A stretch of 64,000 nucleotides of DNA from Tritrichomonas foetus (GCA_001839685.1 MLAK01000634.1:3514-67513); one strand, 5' to 3'. Shown: positions 1 through 10,005, counted from the first letter of the stretch. Numbers and translations: made by a program. The notes: generated by a model from the sequence alone, not told the origin.

Positions 1-70
1 ATGATTTCATTCTAATGATTTCATTCTTATGATTTCATTTTTATGATTTCATTCTTATGATTTCATTCTT
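1..70. repeat. 14-bp tandem repeat, five copies
   Basis: Five head-to-tail copies of a 14-bp unit close to ATGATTTCATTCTT, with one or two substitutions, end at base 70 where the sequence turns into ATGGAAAG. The window starts inside or at the edge of the array, so its full length is unknown. It looks like a simple AT-rich minisatellite; no coding or promoter role is visible. Confidence 0.85.
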
Positions 71-998
71 ATGGAAAGATACAAATAATAATTCGTTGAA
101 AATAGTAAGAAAAATTGAAATATAAAATCAATGTTTTACATTTTATTGGAAATTGAATGAATATAATATAAATTCAATGGTTTTCAATAATGCAAATTTT
201 TTGATAAGAAGGAGTTTGATTATTTATTTCAACAATTAGTGTAATAGCACAAAAAATGTTCAGGATTTGCACATCTTATTCACATTATGTCATAGAAATC
301 ATATTTTAAAACGTTTAGGAATCCGATTTCTTGATTGGATCGCTAGGGCGACTATTTCGTCTACAATATGTATTGAAAAAGTGGAAGTGTAATAGATTAC
401 AATCATAGATTTTGAAAAGCTTCTTAATGAATAAAAAAGAAATCTAATGGAATGGAGATAATATTAAATTATAGAAAAGATTCCGAAATCCTTCTAAAAA
501 TCTTTCTTTGAGATTTTATATTCTTTCATGTGAAGAAACATATAAAATAGGTCCAAAACGTTTGAATCAATCATCAAAAAGTTATCCTAGCGATTTTCAT
601 TATATAAATTATAAACGTCCTTTCATGTAATGCAGTTATCGAAAAAATTAGTTAACCACAAAAACTCTATCGGATCCAGTTTTTTTGTTTATATATTTTC
701 GAAAATTCCAAAATGAAGCTAATATGTATTTATAAAATATAAAAGAAATAATATTTAGATGAATTTACTGACAGATTTACTTTTGCATGATAATGAAAAT
801 GAATTTAGCTATTGATTCCTTCCCGTTTATTTTTTTACATTACATCCGTATTATAACATTGATGTTATTCTTGATCCGAATTACATAGTGTCATATTCAC
901 ATGAGTGAAAAATGTTTGACACTGTTAAATTTTTGTCAAGAATTTTCTATTGAAAAAAAAAATGTCAAAATTTTGCCTGGAAATTTTGACATACAAAT
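71..998. other. Intergenic, no gene seen
   Basis: AT-rich sequence with stops in all frames. I see no conserved protein fragment, tRNA or long repeat. A short open frame on the plus strand at 950-1216 is antisense to the end of the IBD gene and is not supported. Confidence 0.6.
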
Positions 999-1838
999 TT
1001 AAAACCTTGGATCAATGTAAAAGTTCGAGGATCCATCATTCATTGTATCTAAAAACGAAAATTCATATTTATTGGTTTCATCTTCAAAAGATAGAAATGG
1101 TGGAAAATCGAAATTGCCATTATCATAATTCATTTCATAGTTTGAATCATTTCCAAGCATTTTGTCAAAGTCTATTTCTTCTGGAAACTTTTCATATTCT
1201 TTTTCATCAAATCTAAAGATTGGCTGTTCATCTGGAGAAAGTGCCACTTTTTTCATTTTGTTAACTTTATTATTAATTTTTGATTTGTCATTGAATTTGT
1301 TGTCATATTTACTGTCAAAATTATTGTCATATTTTCGATTTTCGTCATAGTTAAGGTTATTCTTCATGTCGTAGTTGAAGAAATCTGATTCTTTGGGGGT
1401 TTGGGCGAGCGACATTTTTGAGTTTCTACGCGTGGTCCATTGCCTGAGTTCTTGTGGGTGGGATTTGAGGAAAGGAATATTTTCGACCAGTTCGGTTGGA
1501 TCATGCGATTTGATGGGGATTGTGGTATAACCCATCTTTGCAAGCGCGCCGTTAATCGTAGATTTGCTCTTTAAGATGAGGATTCTTAATTGACGTGTAT
1601 TAATGGCAATGTCGCATCCGAGCCAACAAACACCGCACACCAAATAACGTCTCCAATCTTCTCCATCACCACGCTGGCAAAACTGACGAATTGCGTCGAG
1701 GATCTCATTAAAAGTTTCTAATCTTTTGTTTCTGTTGTAGCGATTGTCTGGTGATCCAACAGTTTGACGTAACTCGTGGTATTGTCTTTGGTCATCTTGT
1801 GAAAGCAAGTTGAAAAACTCTGGGACTACTTCTGTCAT
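999..1838 (-). CDS. Initiator-binding-domain (IBD) protein, IBP39-like transcription factor
   Basis: A 279-residue protein starting at a true ATG (1838). Residues about 10-140 form a compact Cys/Trp-containing domain with VCGVCWLGCDIAINTRQL followed by LKSKSTINGALAKMGY and a closing ELRQWTTRRN. I recognise this as the winged-helix-like initiator-binding domain of the trichomonad IBP39 family; KSKSTINGALAKMGY would be the DNA-recognition part. The C-terminal half (about 150-279) is low-complexity Asn/Asp/Lys/Phe-rich, like a flexible or polymerase-contacting tail. Known for the family: IBP39 binds the Inr around the transcription start and recruits RNA polymerase II through its C-domain. Inferred here: a nuclear promoter-binding factor, probably one of several paralogues. 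A TCACT initiator-like motif lies 17 nt upstream of the ATG. The family assignment is from memory of the motif pattern, not a search. Confidence 0.72.
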   Translation of the reverse strand: MTEVVPEFFNLLSQDDQRQYHELRQTVGSPDNRYNRNKRLETFNEILDAIRQFCQRGDGEDWRRYLVCGVCWLGCDIAINTRQLRILILKSKSTINGALAKMGYTTIPIKSHDPTELVENIPFLKSHPQELRQWTTRRNSKMSLAQTPKESDFFNYDMKNNLNYDENRKYDNNFDSKYDNKFNDKSKINNKVNKMKKVALSPDEQPIFRFDEKEYEKFPEEIDFDKMLGNDSNYEMNYDNGNFDFPPFLSFEDETNKYEFSFLDTMNDGSSNFYIDPRF

Positions 1839-1852
1839 CGATATTTAAAAAA

Positions 1853-1857
1853 AGTGA
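1853..1857 (-). promoter_or_regulatory. Initiator-like TCACT upstream of the IBD gene
   Basis: On the minus strand the bases read TTCACTTTTT, matching the trichomonad initiator TCA-Py-(T/A); its A lies 17 nt before the ATG at 1838. Position and sequence fit, but such 5-mers are common in AT-rich DNA. Confidence 0.4.
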
Positions 1858-2652
1858 AGTACGATAATGGGAAAAATTTGATCTCAAAATAACATCTCTT
1901 TTTTTCCATACAATTTTGATAATTTTATAACTTTTTCTATCTATCATCAAACTTTTTCAAAATTAAAATAAGATACATAATTTTGATGAAAATATCTGTG
2001 TGGTAAACTTTTTCTATCATAATTATCAATGCTAGAAAAATTATTACTTTTTGAATAATTTTTTGACTGAATGATTAAGTGAAAATATTCTCAATTTCGC
2101 GAAGGTCATCTGAAAAAGTGAATTTATCGTTCCATCGACATTGAATTACAACTGCTCTTCAAAATATTCTTAGCGTTGTAAGAAAAAGCCTTTCGCAACA
2201 CCTCAAATTTGATCAAGGAGGTGAATCTGCAGATAATAATTATTTGACCTTTAAGGTCATTTATTCGGCTATTTATTTTGAATGGTGTTATCTCTTCGAC
2301 AGAAATATGGTTATAAATTTGTCTATCAAAATAAAAGAAAACGTGCACTATTTCAAAATGATTATCATTAACGTACATTTTGTGAGATTATCAGTAATAA
2401 TCTCTCTGAAACTTCACATTCAAAAAGATAACAGTTTTAGCGATAAGTTTGCGGCATTGAGCATATAAATTATTCGTTATTTCTTGAATAAAATAATATA
2501 ACGAAAATCAATATAATTTTAGGTAACATTAATCATAAGAAAGAGTAAATCTTTCGTTGTTTTCAAATATATTTATTCTCGAATTTTTTTGCCGATAAAA
2601 ATCTAATTGTTTATAATAGATCACTAAAAGTGCGCTAAATCAAAGCCACCGA
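1858..2652. other. Intergenic, no gene seen
   Basis: AT-rich spacer between the divergently transcribed IBD gene and the acidic/basic protein at 2653. The short open frames on both strands (2124-2378, 2244-2468) overlap each other, have no recognisable domain and are likely chance. Confidence 0.55.
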
Positions 2653-3408
2653 ATGACCAAATTAAATTGGGCAGATTTCCTCTTTTCTGAGGAAGGTTTT
2701 TCCGGAAATGCGACCGTTTATAATTTTTTTGGGCGATTCTGGAATTTGGAATTTTTTTTTATGTTAGACAGATATAAAGTCATAGTTTCGGAATCAGCCT
2801 CATTAAATTCATCACTCAATAAAACTTCAGACAAAATAAGCGACGACGAAAACGACTCAATATCACATTCAGATTTTTATTCCACGTTTATGGCAAATTA
2901 CCGCGAAATAAACAAAATAACTCTTTCAAAAGTTAAAGAATCAGATAAATCTAGCATGATTAATCGATCTAATCTTCAATCCAGTTTAATTGATAAATCA
3001 TATACGGAAACAAGCAAAATTGGAAAACCTTCCACTCGTAAAGCCAAAGTAGAAGTTCCCCATGTTCAATTTCCCAAGAAAAAAAAGAGGAGAATAATTC
3101 GAGATTTTTTAAGTTTTGACCCGGTTTTCGATAAATATTTCTATAATAACGATAAAATTAGTTCAGAAGAATACGATTATGATTATGAATATGATGACGA
3201 AAAAAGTGCCATCATTGAATCTACACAAAATATTGACCGTAATGGTGAAAAAAGTGATAATATCATTGATTATTCAGAAGAGGAAGACGATTATTCAAAT
3301 ATTAATAATAAGCGTAAAATTAAATCATATAAAAAAGCAGAAATTTTGCACCCTAAAGTCTCTTCACCAGTGACACTTAAATCATTAAAAAAAGAGTTGA
3401 AAAAATGA
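2653..3408 (+). CDS. Uncharacterised charged protein with basic nuclear-localisation-like cluster
   Basis: A 251-residue open frame beginning at ATG 2653. No domain recognised. Visible features: a Phe/Trp-rich start (WADFLFSEEGF, FFGRFWNLEFFF), a Ser/Asp/Lys middle, a strong basic cluster PKKKKRRIIRDFLSFDPVF at about residues 141-159, an acidic Asp/Tyr/Glu run (about 172-185), a second acidic stretch (EEEDDY) and a Lys-rich end (KSLKKELKK). The alternation of basic and acidic tracts suggests a nuclear or chromatin-associated protein, but this is inference. A second ATG at 2761 would remove the aromatic N-terminus. Length and lack of stops support a real gene. Confidence 0.6.
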   Translation: MTKLNWADFLFSEEGFSGNATVYNFFGRFWNLEFFFMLDRYKVIVSESASLNSSLNKTSDKISDDENDSISHSDFYSTFMANYREINKITLSKVKESDKSSMINRSNLQSSLIDKSYTETSKIGKPSTRKAKVEVPHVQFPKKKKRRIIRDFLSFDPVFDKYFYNNDKISSEEYDYDYEYDDEKSAIIESTQNIDRNGEKSDNIIDYSEEEDDYSNINNKRKIKSYKKAEILHPKVSSPVTLKSLKKELKK

Positions 3409-3942
3409 AATCAAATGAATTATTTTTGATTCCTTTCACAACATTATTTCTAAATATAAAATATGAATCAATCAAAGTTATGTAGTTCTAATATGTAAAT
3501 TTTGCAATTGTTGTTATATTCATTAAAAATACACTATTTTCTTTATATAATGCTAATTTTAGTCTTTGTTATTCATGTTACAACGTATTTTTGTTGAATA
3601 CTAATCGATAAATCATCAATCATGAAGTAGTTTGCCAGTGAACACTTTTCGCTAATATGACTTTGTATTTGACCTTAAGTGTTCACGGTTGAGAAATTAT
3701 TATTGAATACTTTATTTCCGGTTAAGGAAATGAGGAAAGTTGGCATTGAACGATTTTATGACATATTTCATATTGCATATAATGTGCATTTTAGTTTATC
3801 CACACGAAGAAAGTCAGGAAATAAACAATGGCAAAAAATGAGAGCAACCGTTTCTAAAATCTTTGTCAAAATTGTGAGCAAGAATTCTGAATAAATTCAA
3901 TTTTCTGAAGAAAAAAACTTCGTACGTTAAAACAGTTTGAAG
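3409..3942. other. Intergenic with a 10-bp inverted repeat
   Basis: Contains GTGAACACTT at 3638-3647 and its exact reverse complement AAGTGTTCAC at 3677-3686, separated by 29 nt; it could form a hairpin. The open frame at 3679-3894 begins with GTG inside this repeat, has no recognisable domain and is not called as a gene. Confidence 0.55.
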
Positions 3943-4776
3943 ATGTCTGAAAACCAAGCGCAGAACTTTTATTCACCTTCAAAATTAATCCCACCAAAGT
4001 CAAATCGCCCTGTCCATGATAATTCACCTATAACTCCAAAACAAATGGAAGCAACAATTGCAAAGCATAAACAAATTATTGCAAAGTATAAAGAATCGCA
4101 AGAGGCTCTTCTGGCATATCGTGAGAAGACTTTACAGTCAATCGAAAAGTACAAGCAAAATCTCGAGCAAGAGAAAGAGAAAACGGATAATTTGATGAAA
4201 ACTATCGAACAGAAAAACGAAGCCAGTTTAAATCTTGTTGCCGAGGAAAACAAGCGAAAGTTACAAGAATTGTCTCAAATGCCCCTCATCAATGTCGAAG
4301 TTTTGCGAATCATCAAAAATATTTTGCCAAAGTTAAGAGAGCAATTAAACACTATCAGAGAGGCATTTGTTCATAATAATAAACAGTTCATGGATGATTT
4401 CTACTCAGTGAAATCCAGTGTGAGAAGAATTAATTTTGTTGTTGCCCACCAAGATTCAAAAACTAGAGTCAGTGATGTGAAAAACTATATTGGATTCCTT
4501 CAAAAAGCCATTGAAGAAAAATTCAAAAGAATTAATAAAGCAGTAAATTGTGTTAATTACCAAAGGCCTACTCAGCTCACACTTTCTTCATCATCAGTCT
4601 CATATGATAAAATTATAACACCTCCTAAACAAATGATATCTATTGATGTTCAATCAGATTCACCTCCTCAAACTCAAGATGAAATAATTCAAACAAGAAG
4701 AACTGAACGTTCTTCAAGAATTAATGAATTTCTCATTAAGTTTTGTGCTGAAAATGCTGAATGGCTAAATAAATAA
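3943..4776 (+). CDS. Uncharacterised coiled-coil protein
   Basis: The longest frame begins with TTG at 3937; the first ATG is at 3943, giving 277 residues starting MSENQAQNFYSP. Residues about 30-115 are a heptad-rich, Lys/Glu/Gln-rich coiled coil (AKYKESQEALLAYREKTLQS and onwards). It is followed by a more globular helical part (about 120-205) with VEVLRIIKNILPKLREQLN, then a Ser/Thr/Pro-rich linker and a short helical C-terminus ending ENAEWLNK. Coiled coil plus flexible ends suggests a structural or cytoskeleton-associated protein; trichomonads have many such proteins. No specific family recognised. Confidence 0.65.
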   Translation: MSENQAQNFYSPSKLIPPKSNRPVHDNSPITPKQMEATIAKHKQIIAKYKESQEALLAYREKTLQSIEKYKQNLEQEKEKTDNLMKTIEQKNEASLNLVAEENKRKLQELSQMPLINVEVLRIIKNILPKLREQLNTIREAFVHNNKQFMDDFYSVKSSVRRINFVVAHQDSKTRVSDVKNYIGFLQKAIEEKFKRINKAVNCVNYQRPTQLTLSSSSVSYDKIITPPKQMISIDVQSDSPPQTQDEIIQTRRTERSSRINEFLIKFCAENAEWLNK

Positions 4777-4924
4777 TTGCGAATTGTACATCAATAATAA
4801 TAAACAAAAAATCATGATGGAATATGGGTAAATATTTTTCTTTTATGAATATTCGAATTTTGTATTTTCTCAAAGACACTTCAAGCATGGAATTCAGACT
4901 CTTTTATATTAGAGTATGTGAAAG

Positions 4925-5686
4925 ATGGTTTTCTTAATCATTATCCAAGTTTCATTGGTTATTGCTGATTTATTTCCACAGAACATATTAAAAATTTTAT
5001 ATTTATTGTTAATTGATGTTAATCTAAATGGCTTGATCAAATCATTTGCTGTTGCAGGTGGAAATTATGAAATTGTTCATTTCCTTGAAGAGAAACTTAT
5101 ATTTGATGAAAAATCAATGAATATTGGTATTGAATATCACTGTAATAAAATTGCGATATATCTTCATGATATGTATTGCATTTTATATTATTTTCTTTCT
5201 TCGCATTCATGGACAACATATTCTAATTGGATTATGTTTTTATTGATTTTAAAAGAAAATTCTGATTTAATTAACCAGCAAAATGAATATGGACATAGCA
5301 TGATTCATGCAATTATTGAAATGAACTATTTAATTTTGTTGAATTTCATAATATGCTTAGTTTGATATAAATATAAAGAATATATTAGAGAAACACCTCT
5401 TCATATTGCTGTAGAAAGGGGTTTTTCGACGCTGTATTATTCCTAATCAATCACAATACTGATGTTGATGCCAGAGATGATGGAAATACACCATTGCGCA
5501 TTTGTTTTGGTCTATCAGATAAAGAAATCATAGTATTATTGTTGTCTCTATCCAATATCAATATAAATGCGAAATAATGCTTCATTCGTTGGATATGATG
5601 ATGTTTGATTTTGTTTTTTCTTTTATCAAACGCCATTAGAAATTGTAGAAGAAAGCCAAAATGATATTGTCATAGAACTATTTTAA
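4925..5686 (+). pseudogene. Decayed ankyrin-repeat (DUF3447-type) gene
   Basis: The first open part (4925-5365) encodes SFAVAGGNYEIVHFLEE followed by MNIGIEYHCNKIAIYLHD, the same pattern as the ankyrin protein at 23-24.5 kb (YAVAGGNFDIIHLIE, LNIAIEFMHDDLLDYIH). After a stop, other frames continue with ankyrin-type stretches: ETPLHIAVERGF near 5390, then after a frameshift LINHNTDVDARDDGNTPL near 5450-5510, and finally TPLEIVEESQNDIVIELF ending at a TAA at 5684-5686. Several frameshifts and stops break the frame, so this is a pseudogene or very poor sequence. The original start is not identifiable; 4925 is the first ATG of the longest remnant. Confidence 0.75.
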
Positions 5687-6320
5687 AGATAATAATCTGC
5701 TTTGACATTGTAATATATTTTCATGAAATACAATGACACCAAAAATATTATCTTCAAGGGATGTTTAATTTTATATCAATGATTTCATTCCATGAATAAT
5801 TATATTCACTTGAATATGTCTCTAATAAAATGATGTACAACATAATCAACTTTAAATAGAATGATATATACCCATTCATTTTAACTTTAACTTTTTTTGA
5901 CGATTTTTTTTTTTTTTATTTTTTTAATCTTTCTCTTTCTATTTCCATTCATTATAAACTCTAATAAACAAGTATGTATAATCTTCTTATCAAGTTTTTA
6001 TCAACCAAGCCAAAATTAACCTTGCTAAATTACGGTTGTGCATTTTTTTTAATAGAGTTTACTTCTATTAGAATTGATGTGTTCAATTCATAAAACTTTC
6101 TTAATGGTTTCTCTAAGAAATCCAAATTTTGTGGATAACTCTGAAACTTTTGCGGATATCCCGCCAAAGAAAAATTTGAGAGGATCGCTAAAAATTTTGT
6201 GATGATTAAAAATTGTGAGAAACTTTTGAGTAGATTCAATTGAATTTGATCCTATTCAATTATATTCGATTCACCAATGAGATTTAGTTACCTTTTCACT
6301 TCATTTACTACATTGTTCAA
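5687..6320. other. Intergenic with poly-T tracts
   Basis: AT-rich spacer with long T runs around 5890-5930, upstream of the MFS transporter. No protein fragment recognised. A GTATGT at about 5973 resembles a trichomonad 5' splice site, but no matching branch/acceptor motif follows. Confidence 0.55.
6301..6305 (+). promoter_or_regulatory. Initiator-like TCATT before the MFS gene
   Basis: TCATT (with TCACT just before it) lies about 16 nt upstream of the ATG at 6321, in the position expected of a trichomonad initiator. Sequence match only. Confidence 0.4.
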
Positions 6321-7598
6321 ATGGGAATTTGTGGAAAAGAAATAATATATGCATTGGTCATAATGTTGGGACCAATCACATTCGGCACTATTATGTGTTA
6401 TCCTTCACCAACAGGTCCAAGTATCAGAGAAGCACATGGATTAAAAGAATCAGCTTTACAATGGTCATTTTACAACTCAGTTTCTTCATTATTCGCTATT
6501 ACTGGTCCATTTTTAACATCTTTCTTATTGAAGGTTACAAAAGGTTCAAGAAAGAAGACAGTATTTATTATCGCTGTTTTAGGCACAATATTTTGGTTAT
6601 TGAATTTATTAACAAAGGTTCACATATGGGCAGGTATTGTTATTCGTGCATTTTTAGGTGTTATCATGGGAGCTTATTCATCAATTGGCCCAATGTATCT
6701 TGTCGAAATTGCTCCTGCTGATGCAAGTGGCTTTTATGGCTCTTTGAATCAAGTTGGTATTGTTGTTGGTATTGTTTTATATGATTTCATTGGCCCATCA
6801 TTAACATATATGGAATTAGATTATGTTGGTGCTGCTATTACTTGTTTACAAGCAATTTGTATATGGTTTATTGCTGAATCCCCTGCTTTTGAAAAGAATG
6901 AAAATGATGTTCAAGCGAAGAAAAGTTCTCAAAAAGATGAATCCGAAAAAGAATCATTATGGCAAAGAAAATACATGTTTGGCTTAATTAGTGGAATTAT
7001 CATGATGTTATTACAACAATTCAGTGGAATCAATGCAATTTTAACAAATTTAGCCGATTTAATGAATGAATCAGGTTTAGCAATCGATGGAAATTATCAG
7101 GCCGGAATTGCCTCAGTCGCTCAATTGGTAGCTGTTTTTATTGGTGGATTACTTATGGATAAATTAGGCAGAAAAATTGTTTGGATGGTATCTTGTTTAA
7201 TTATTGTAGTATTTTTACTGATATTTGCCTTAAATGTGAAATATGACTGGTCAACAGTTCTTCCATTGGTTTGCATCTTTTTATATCAATTAGGTTTTGG
7301 TCTTGGAATGGGTCCAATCCCATGGTTCATTATTCCAGAATACTTTAATGATGCTGTTCGTCCACTGGCTACAACCATTGTTTCAGCTTCAAATTGGATT
7401 TTCTCCTTTATCATTATTTTTGTATGGCCAGCAATGCGTGATGGTCTTGGAATGTTTGGTTCATTACTATTTTTCATGTGCGTTACTGTTGGAAGTATTA
7501 TTTTTGGTGGTTTCGCCATTCATGAACCTAATCATGAAGAACCTAGTAATGATTCATCTGTATCATCATCAACAGGTGATCAACCAGATGCTTTGTAA
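6321..7598 (+). CDS. MFS sugar (hexose-type) transporter
   Basis: A 425-residue polytopic membrane protein of the major facilitator, sugar-porter subfamily, with about 12 predicted membrane segments. Diagnostic motifs in order: a GRFLVGI-like stretch RAFLGVIMGAYSSIGPMYL with VEIAPADASGFYGSLNQ after it (about residues 111-146), the sugar-porter QQFSGINAI in TM7 (about 234-242), LLMDKLGRKIVW between TM8 and TM9, and GPIPWFIIPEYF in TM10. The central cytoplasmic loop is short and charged (EKNENDVQAKKSSQKDESEK). The C-terminus lacks a clear PETKG motif and ends in a Ser/Asp tail. It likely moves glucose or related hexoses across the plasma membrane. Substrate and direction (facilitated versus proton-coupled) cannot be told from sequence. 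Confidence 0.9.
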   Translation: MGICGKEIIYALVIMLGPITFGTIMCYPSPTGPSIREAHGLKESALQWSFYNSVSSLFAITGPFLTSFLLKVTKGSRKKTVFIIAVLGTIFWLLNLLTKVHIWAGIVIRAFLGVIMGAYSSIGPMYLVEIAPADASGFYGSLNQVGIVVGIVLYDFIGPSLTYMELDYVGAAITCLQAICIWFIAESPAFEKNENDVQAKKSSQKDESEKESLWQRKYMFGLISGIIMMLLQQFSGINAILTNLADLMNESGLAIDGNYQAGIASVAQLVAVFIGGLLMDKLGRKIVWMVSCLIIVVFLLIFALNVKYDWSTVLPLVCIFLYQLGFGLGMGPIPWFIIPEYFNDAVRPLATTIVSASNWIFSFIIIFVWPAMRDGLGMFGSLLFFMCVTVGSIIFGGFAIHEPNHEEPSNDSSVSSSTGDQPDAL

Positions 7599-8043
7599 TT
7601 TATATTTTTATTAAAATATAAGATTTTCTAACTTTATATATGCTATTTTATTAAGTTTTTTATCGTTTTGTATTTCTCAATATATTTTCTTCATGATATA
7701 TTATTTAAACATTTCTTTTTTAATTGTATGCTGTTAGAGATATCATTATTTATCTAAAAGATGTTTCAAGTTTCTATTTCAGAATTACCCCATATATCAG
7801 ATATGATGATTTATGAAAAAATGCGTGAAAGTTTCTAATTGATGTAAACAATCAAATCAATCATCTTCACATCATTAATCATCATTACTTCTCAAGACGC
7901 CAGAATGCTGTTTAACTAAGAAATGATAAACCAAAAGTATCACAAATAAACATACAAAAACATACGTTTTTTATTTTATTCAAAACAAAACAACAAAAAT
8001 ATTCTAAAAAAAAAAAAAAAAAAAATCAAAGAAAAGGACTTCT
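7599..8043. other. Intergenic spacer, poly-A tract
   Basis: Convergent spacer between the transporter and the C2-like gene. It holds an A-tract of about 20 bases near 8006-8025 just downstream of the minus-strand stop. No gene seen. Confidence 0.6.
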
Positions 8044-8877
8044 CTAAAGGTCGAATTCAAAGAAATAATCAATTTTTCGACCTTCATCACGCGGAACAGG
8101 TGGTTCAAACATCACTGCATCCTTCAGTCCAACAAACACAATTGCATTGGGTGGAACCAAAAACCCATCATCGGTTTCGGCCATAAATAAATCGTTGAAT
8201 GGGCAAATGTTGGTATTTTGTGGCAATTTCGTGGTTGCATTTAACAATTTTCTATGGCCGCCATGAGAAGGAATGAATCCAGCGGTTGGCCTTGGAATTT
8301 CATTCGCCGTAATTCTCATCTTTTGATGATTGATTTTTTCTCTGTTTTCGACGTAGAAGGTTACCAGATTATTGAAATTTTCTATGACTTCTCGATTTTT
8401 CTTCATTTGGGGATCAATGCAGACGGGAATATTTTGGAAGGGCCTATCGCGGCAGCCCGCCTGCTGGCTTTCGACAAAGACTGCAATTGACGGATTCTTC
8501 TTAACATCTGCGAATTGAGGCGAGTCTATAATATTGAAGGTATGTTCGATTTTTATTGTTTTTCGAAATGGAATTAACGAAAATGGAAGCAAAATTTCTC
8601 CAAGAATGGCTTTCCGTACATCGTGTTTATATCGTATTGTGATAACAGCCGCATTGCATGTTCCGTTTGGGGCTGAAACTGTAAGATCGTTGTTTTGATG
8701 CCTGGAGATTCTGATTTCGTTTGTGTGGTAGCTATTCAATTCAATAAGCTTAGCGTAATAGTGTTTGGTTCCTAAAACAGAGAAATTGCGTATTTCTTTG
8801 ATGTGAACATGAATGTTTCGAAACGACATTTTTTTCCCTATCGTAATGTGAAAAAATTCACCTTCCAGAAATTCCAT
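8044..8877 (-). CDS. Possible C2-domain protein
   Basis: The longest frame opens with TTG; the first ATG is 8877 (MEFLEGEFFHI, 277 residues). A second ATG at 8829 (MSFRNIHVHIKEIRNF, 261 residues) lies 20 nt downstream of a TCACA initiator-like motif and may be the real start. In that case the first 16 residues of the longer form are 5' flank. Residues following MSFRNIHVHIKEIRNF form an alternating beta-sheet pattern (YYAKLIELN, NAAVITIRYKHD, AILGEILLPFSLIPF) resembling a C2-type beta sandwich without obvious calcium-binding aspartate loops. The C-terminal 130 residues have no recognised domain and end in FFEFDL. If it is a C2 protein it would act at membranes. The assignment is tentative. Confidence 0.5.
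   Translation of the reverse strand: MEFLEGEFFHITIGKKMSFRNIHVHIKEIRNFSVLGTKHYYAKLIELNSYHTNEIRISRHQNNDLTVSAPNGTCNAAVITIRYKHDVRKAILGEILLPFSLIPFRKTIKIEHTFNIIDSPQFADVKKNPSIAVFVESQQAGCRDRPFQNIPVCIDPQMKKNREVIENFNNLVTFYVENREKINHQKMRITANEIPRPTAGFIPSHGGHRKLLNATTKLPQNTNICPFNDLFMAETDDGFLVPPNAIVFVGLKDAVMFEPPVPRDEGRKIDYFFEFDL
8847..8851 (-). promoter_or_regulatory. Initiator-like TCACA
   Basis: The minus strand reads TTTTTCACATTACG; the A of TCA is 20 nt before the internal ATG at 8829. This position favours the shorter form of the C2-like protein. Sequence match only. Confidence 0.35.
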
Positions 8878-9315
8878 CAAATTTCATGTGAATTAATGCG
8901 GACATTTATATTCAGAAAAATATCCTCTTTCTTGAATAACCTATCTTGACGATTATGCATAATATATTTTTATGAATGACATATTAAGTAGAAGAGTTCC
9001 TTACAATTTTTTGGTAAATACATATTTTCTATTTTCAAAAATAAATAACTTTTTTTACGATAATTATCGATTATTCTTCTTTCAGATATATTTGTCGAAT
9101 CGTAATTTCAATTTCTTACATTATAAGGTCAATTCTATTCAATTTCCAACCGATTAATAATAGAAAATTTGAAAAGATTATCTATTTATTACATTATTCA
9201 CTTCTCTTAAGGTTAAATAAGATTTTATCGGTGTAATGACATGTGATATAAATTTCCAACAATTTTGATATCTTCAAATCAAAATTTTTGATATTACATT
9301 CAAAAAAATAGAGAG
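8878..9315. other. Intergenic, no gene seen
   Basis: Divergent spacer between the C2-like gene (-) and the Aph-1 gene (+). The small plus-strand frame at 8972-9157 is Phe/Asn/Tyr-rich with no domain. Confidence 0.6.
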
Positions 9316-10005
9316 ATGAATACAAATGCGCTGAACGTTGGCTGTGGACTCATCGCCACTGCGCCTGTATTTGCAGGCCACATTGTTTTATTAAAGCATG
9401 TCCGCTATATGCTTCTCTCCTGGTTTTGCTCTTTCATATCGACAGTTATTTTAGTTATTTGCTCGCTTTCTTCGCTTTTTACGATCAATCCATGGTACGT
9501 CTTATTGTTTAGTGTTCCACTTGATGCCCTCGGAAAAGTTGTTTTGAAATTCTTCGCTTGCAAATTCCGATTTCTATCAAAGCCAGTCGATCGTTGCAGT
9601 CTCGGGCTATCCTGCGGTTTGGGATTTGCCCTCGCCCACGTTTTAACGATGTATTTACCGATAGTGTTCGATCAGCCATATTCAGTATTTTTTGATGACA
9701 AGCATCCAGACTATTTTCCAAACTGCCTTGACTTAGCGCTCGTTTATCAGGCACTAAGTGTCTTTCACATGGGCGTAAGCTTGATCATCTATCGTTTTGA
9801 CAAAATGAATATATTTCTCATGTTTTTGATTGCTGCAACACTTCAATACGCAGCAAGTTCGATCACACAGATTCCCATTATTTGGGTCAAACAGATTATT
9901 ATTAACTTGGTCAGCTACGCCTTACTCATATTCGGACTTATTTCGTTCAGATCGATGGAGTACTCGCAAATTAATGATGATCTCCTGAAAGCTCATGATG
10001 AATGA
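9316..10005 (+). CDS. APH1: Aph-1-like subunit of gamma-secretase
   Basis: A 229-residue protein with about seven membrane segments and the layout of Aph-1. The N-terminus NVGCGLIATAPVFAGHIVLL matches the family's GCTFVAFGPAFALF-type opening. TM4 carries SCGLGFALAHVL in place of the family GxxxGxxxG helix. TM5 has VFHMGVSLIIYRFDK, corresponding to the conserved His helix, and the last segments (AATLQYAASSITQIPIIW, ISFRS end) also fit. Known role: Aph-1 scaffolds nicastrin, presenilin and Pen-2 in the intramembrane aspartyl protease. In this copy the first conserved histidine is kept (about residue 151), but the second (human His197 position) appears replaced, and the glycine zipper keeps only its first glycine. 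Length is close to the usual 240-260. ATG at 9316 is preceded by AGAGAG. Confidence 0.75.
   Translation: MNTNALNVGCGLIATAPVFAGHIVLLKHVRYMLLSWFCSFISTVILVICSLSSLFTINPWYVLLFSVPLDALGKVVLKFFACKFRFLSKPVDRCSLGLSCGLGFALAHVLTMYLPIVFDQPYSVFFDDKHPDYFPNCLDLALVYQALSVFHMGVSLIIYRFDKMNIFLMFLIAATLQYAASSITQIPIIWVKQIIINLVSYALLIFGLISFRSMEYSQINDDLLKAHDE

Noticed and set aside
1..70. CRISPR-like array
   Set aside because: The units are contiguous with no spacers, and the host is a eukaryote; it is a simple tandem repeat.
3679..3894. 71-codon open frame on the plus strand
   Set aside because: Starts with GTG inside the hairpin sequence, has no domain and no initiator-like motif; eukaryotic genes here start with ATG.
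5970..6000. GTATGT as a possible intron donor
   Set aside because: No ACTAACACACAG-like acceptor follows and no exon upstream needs it.
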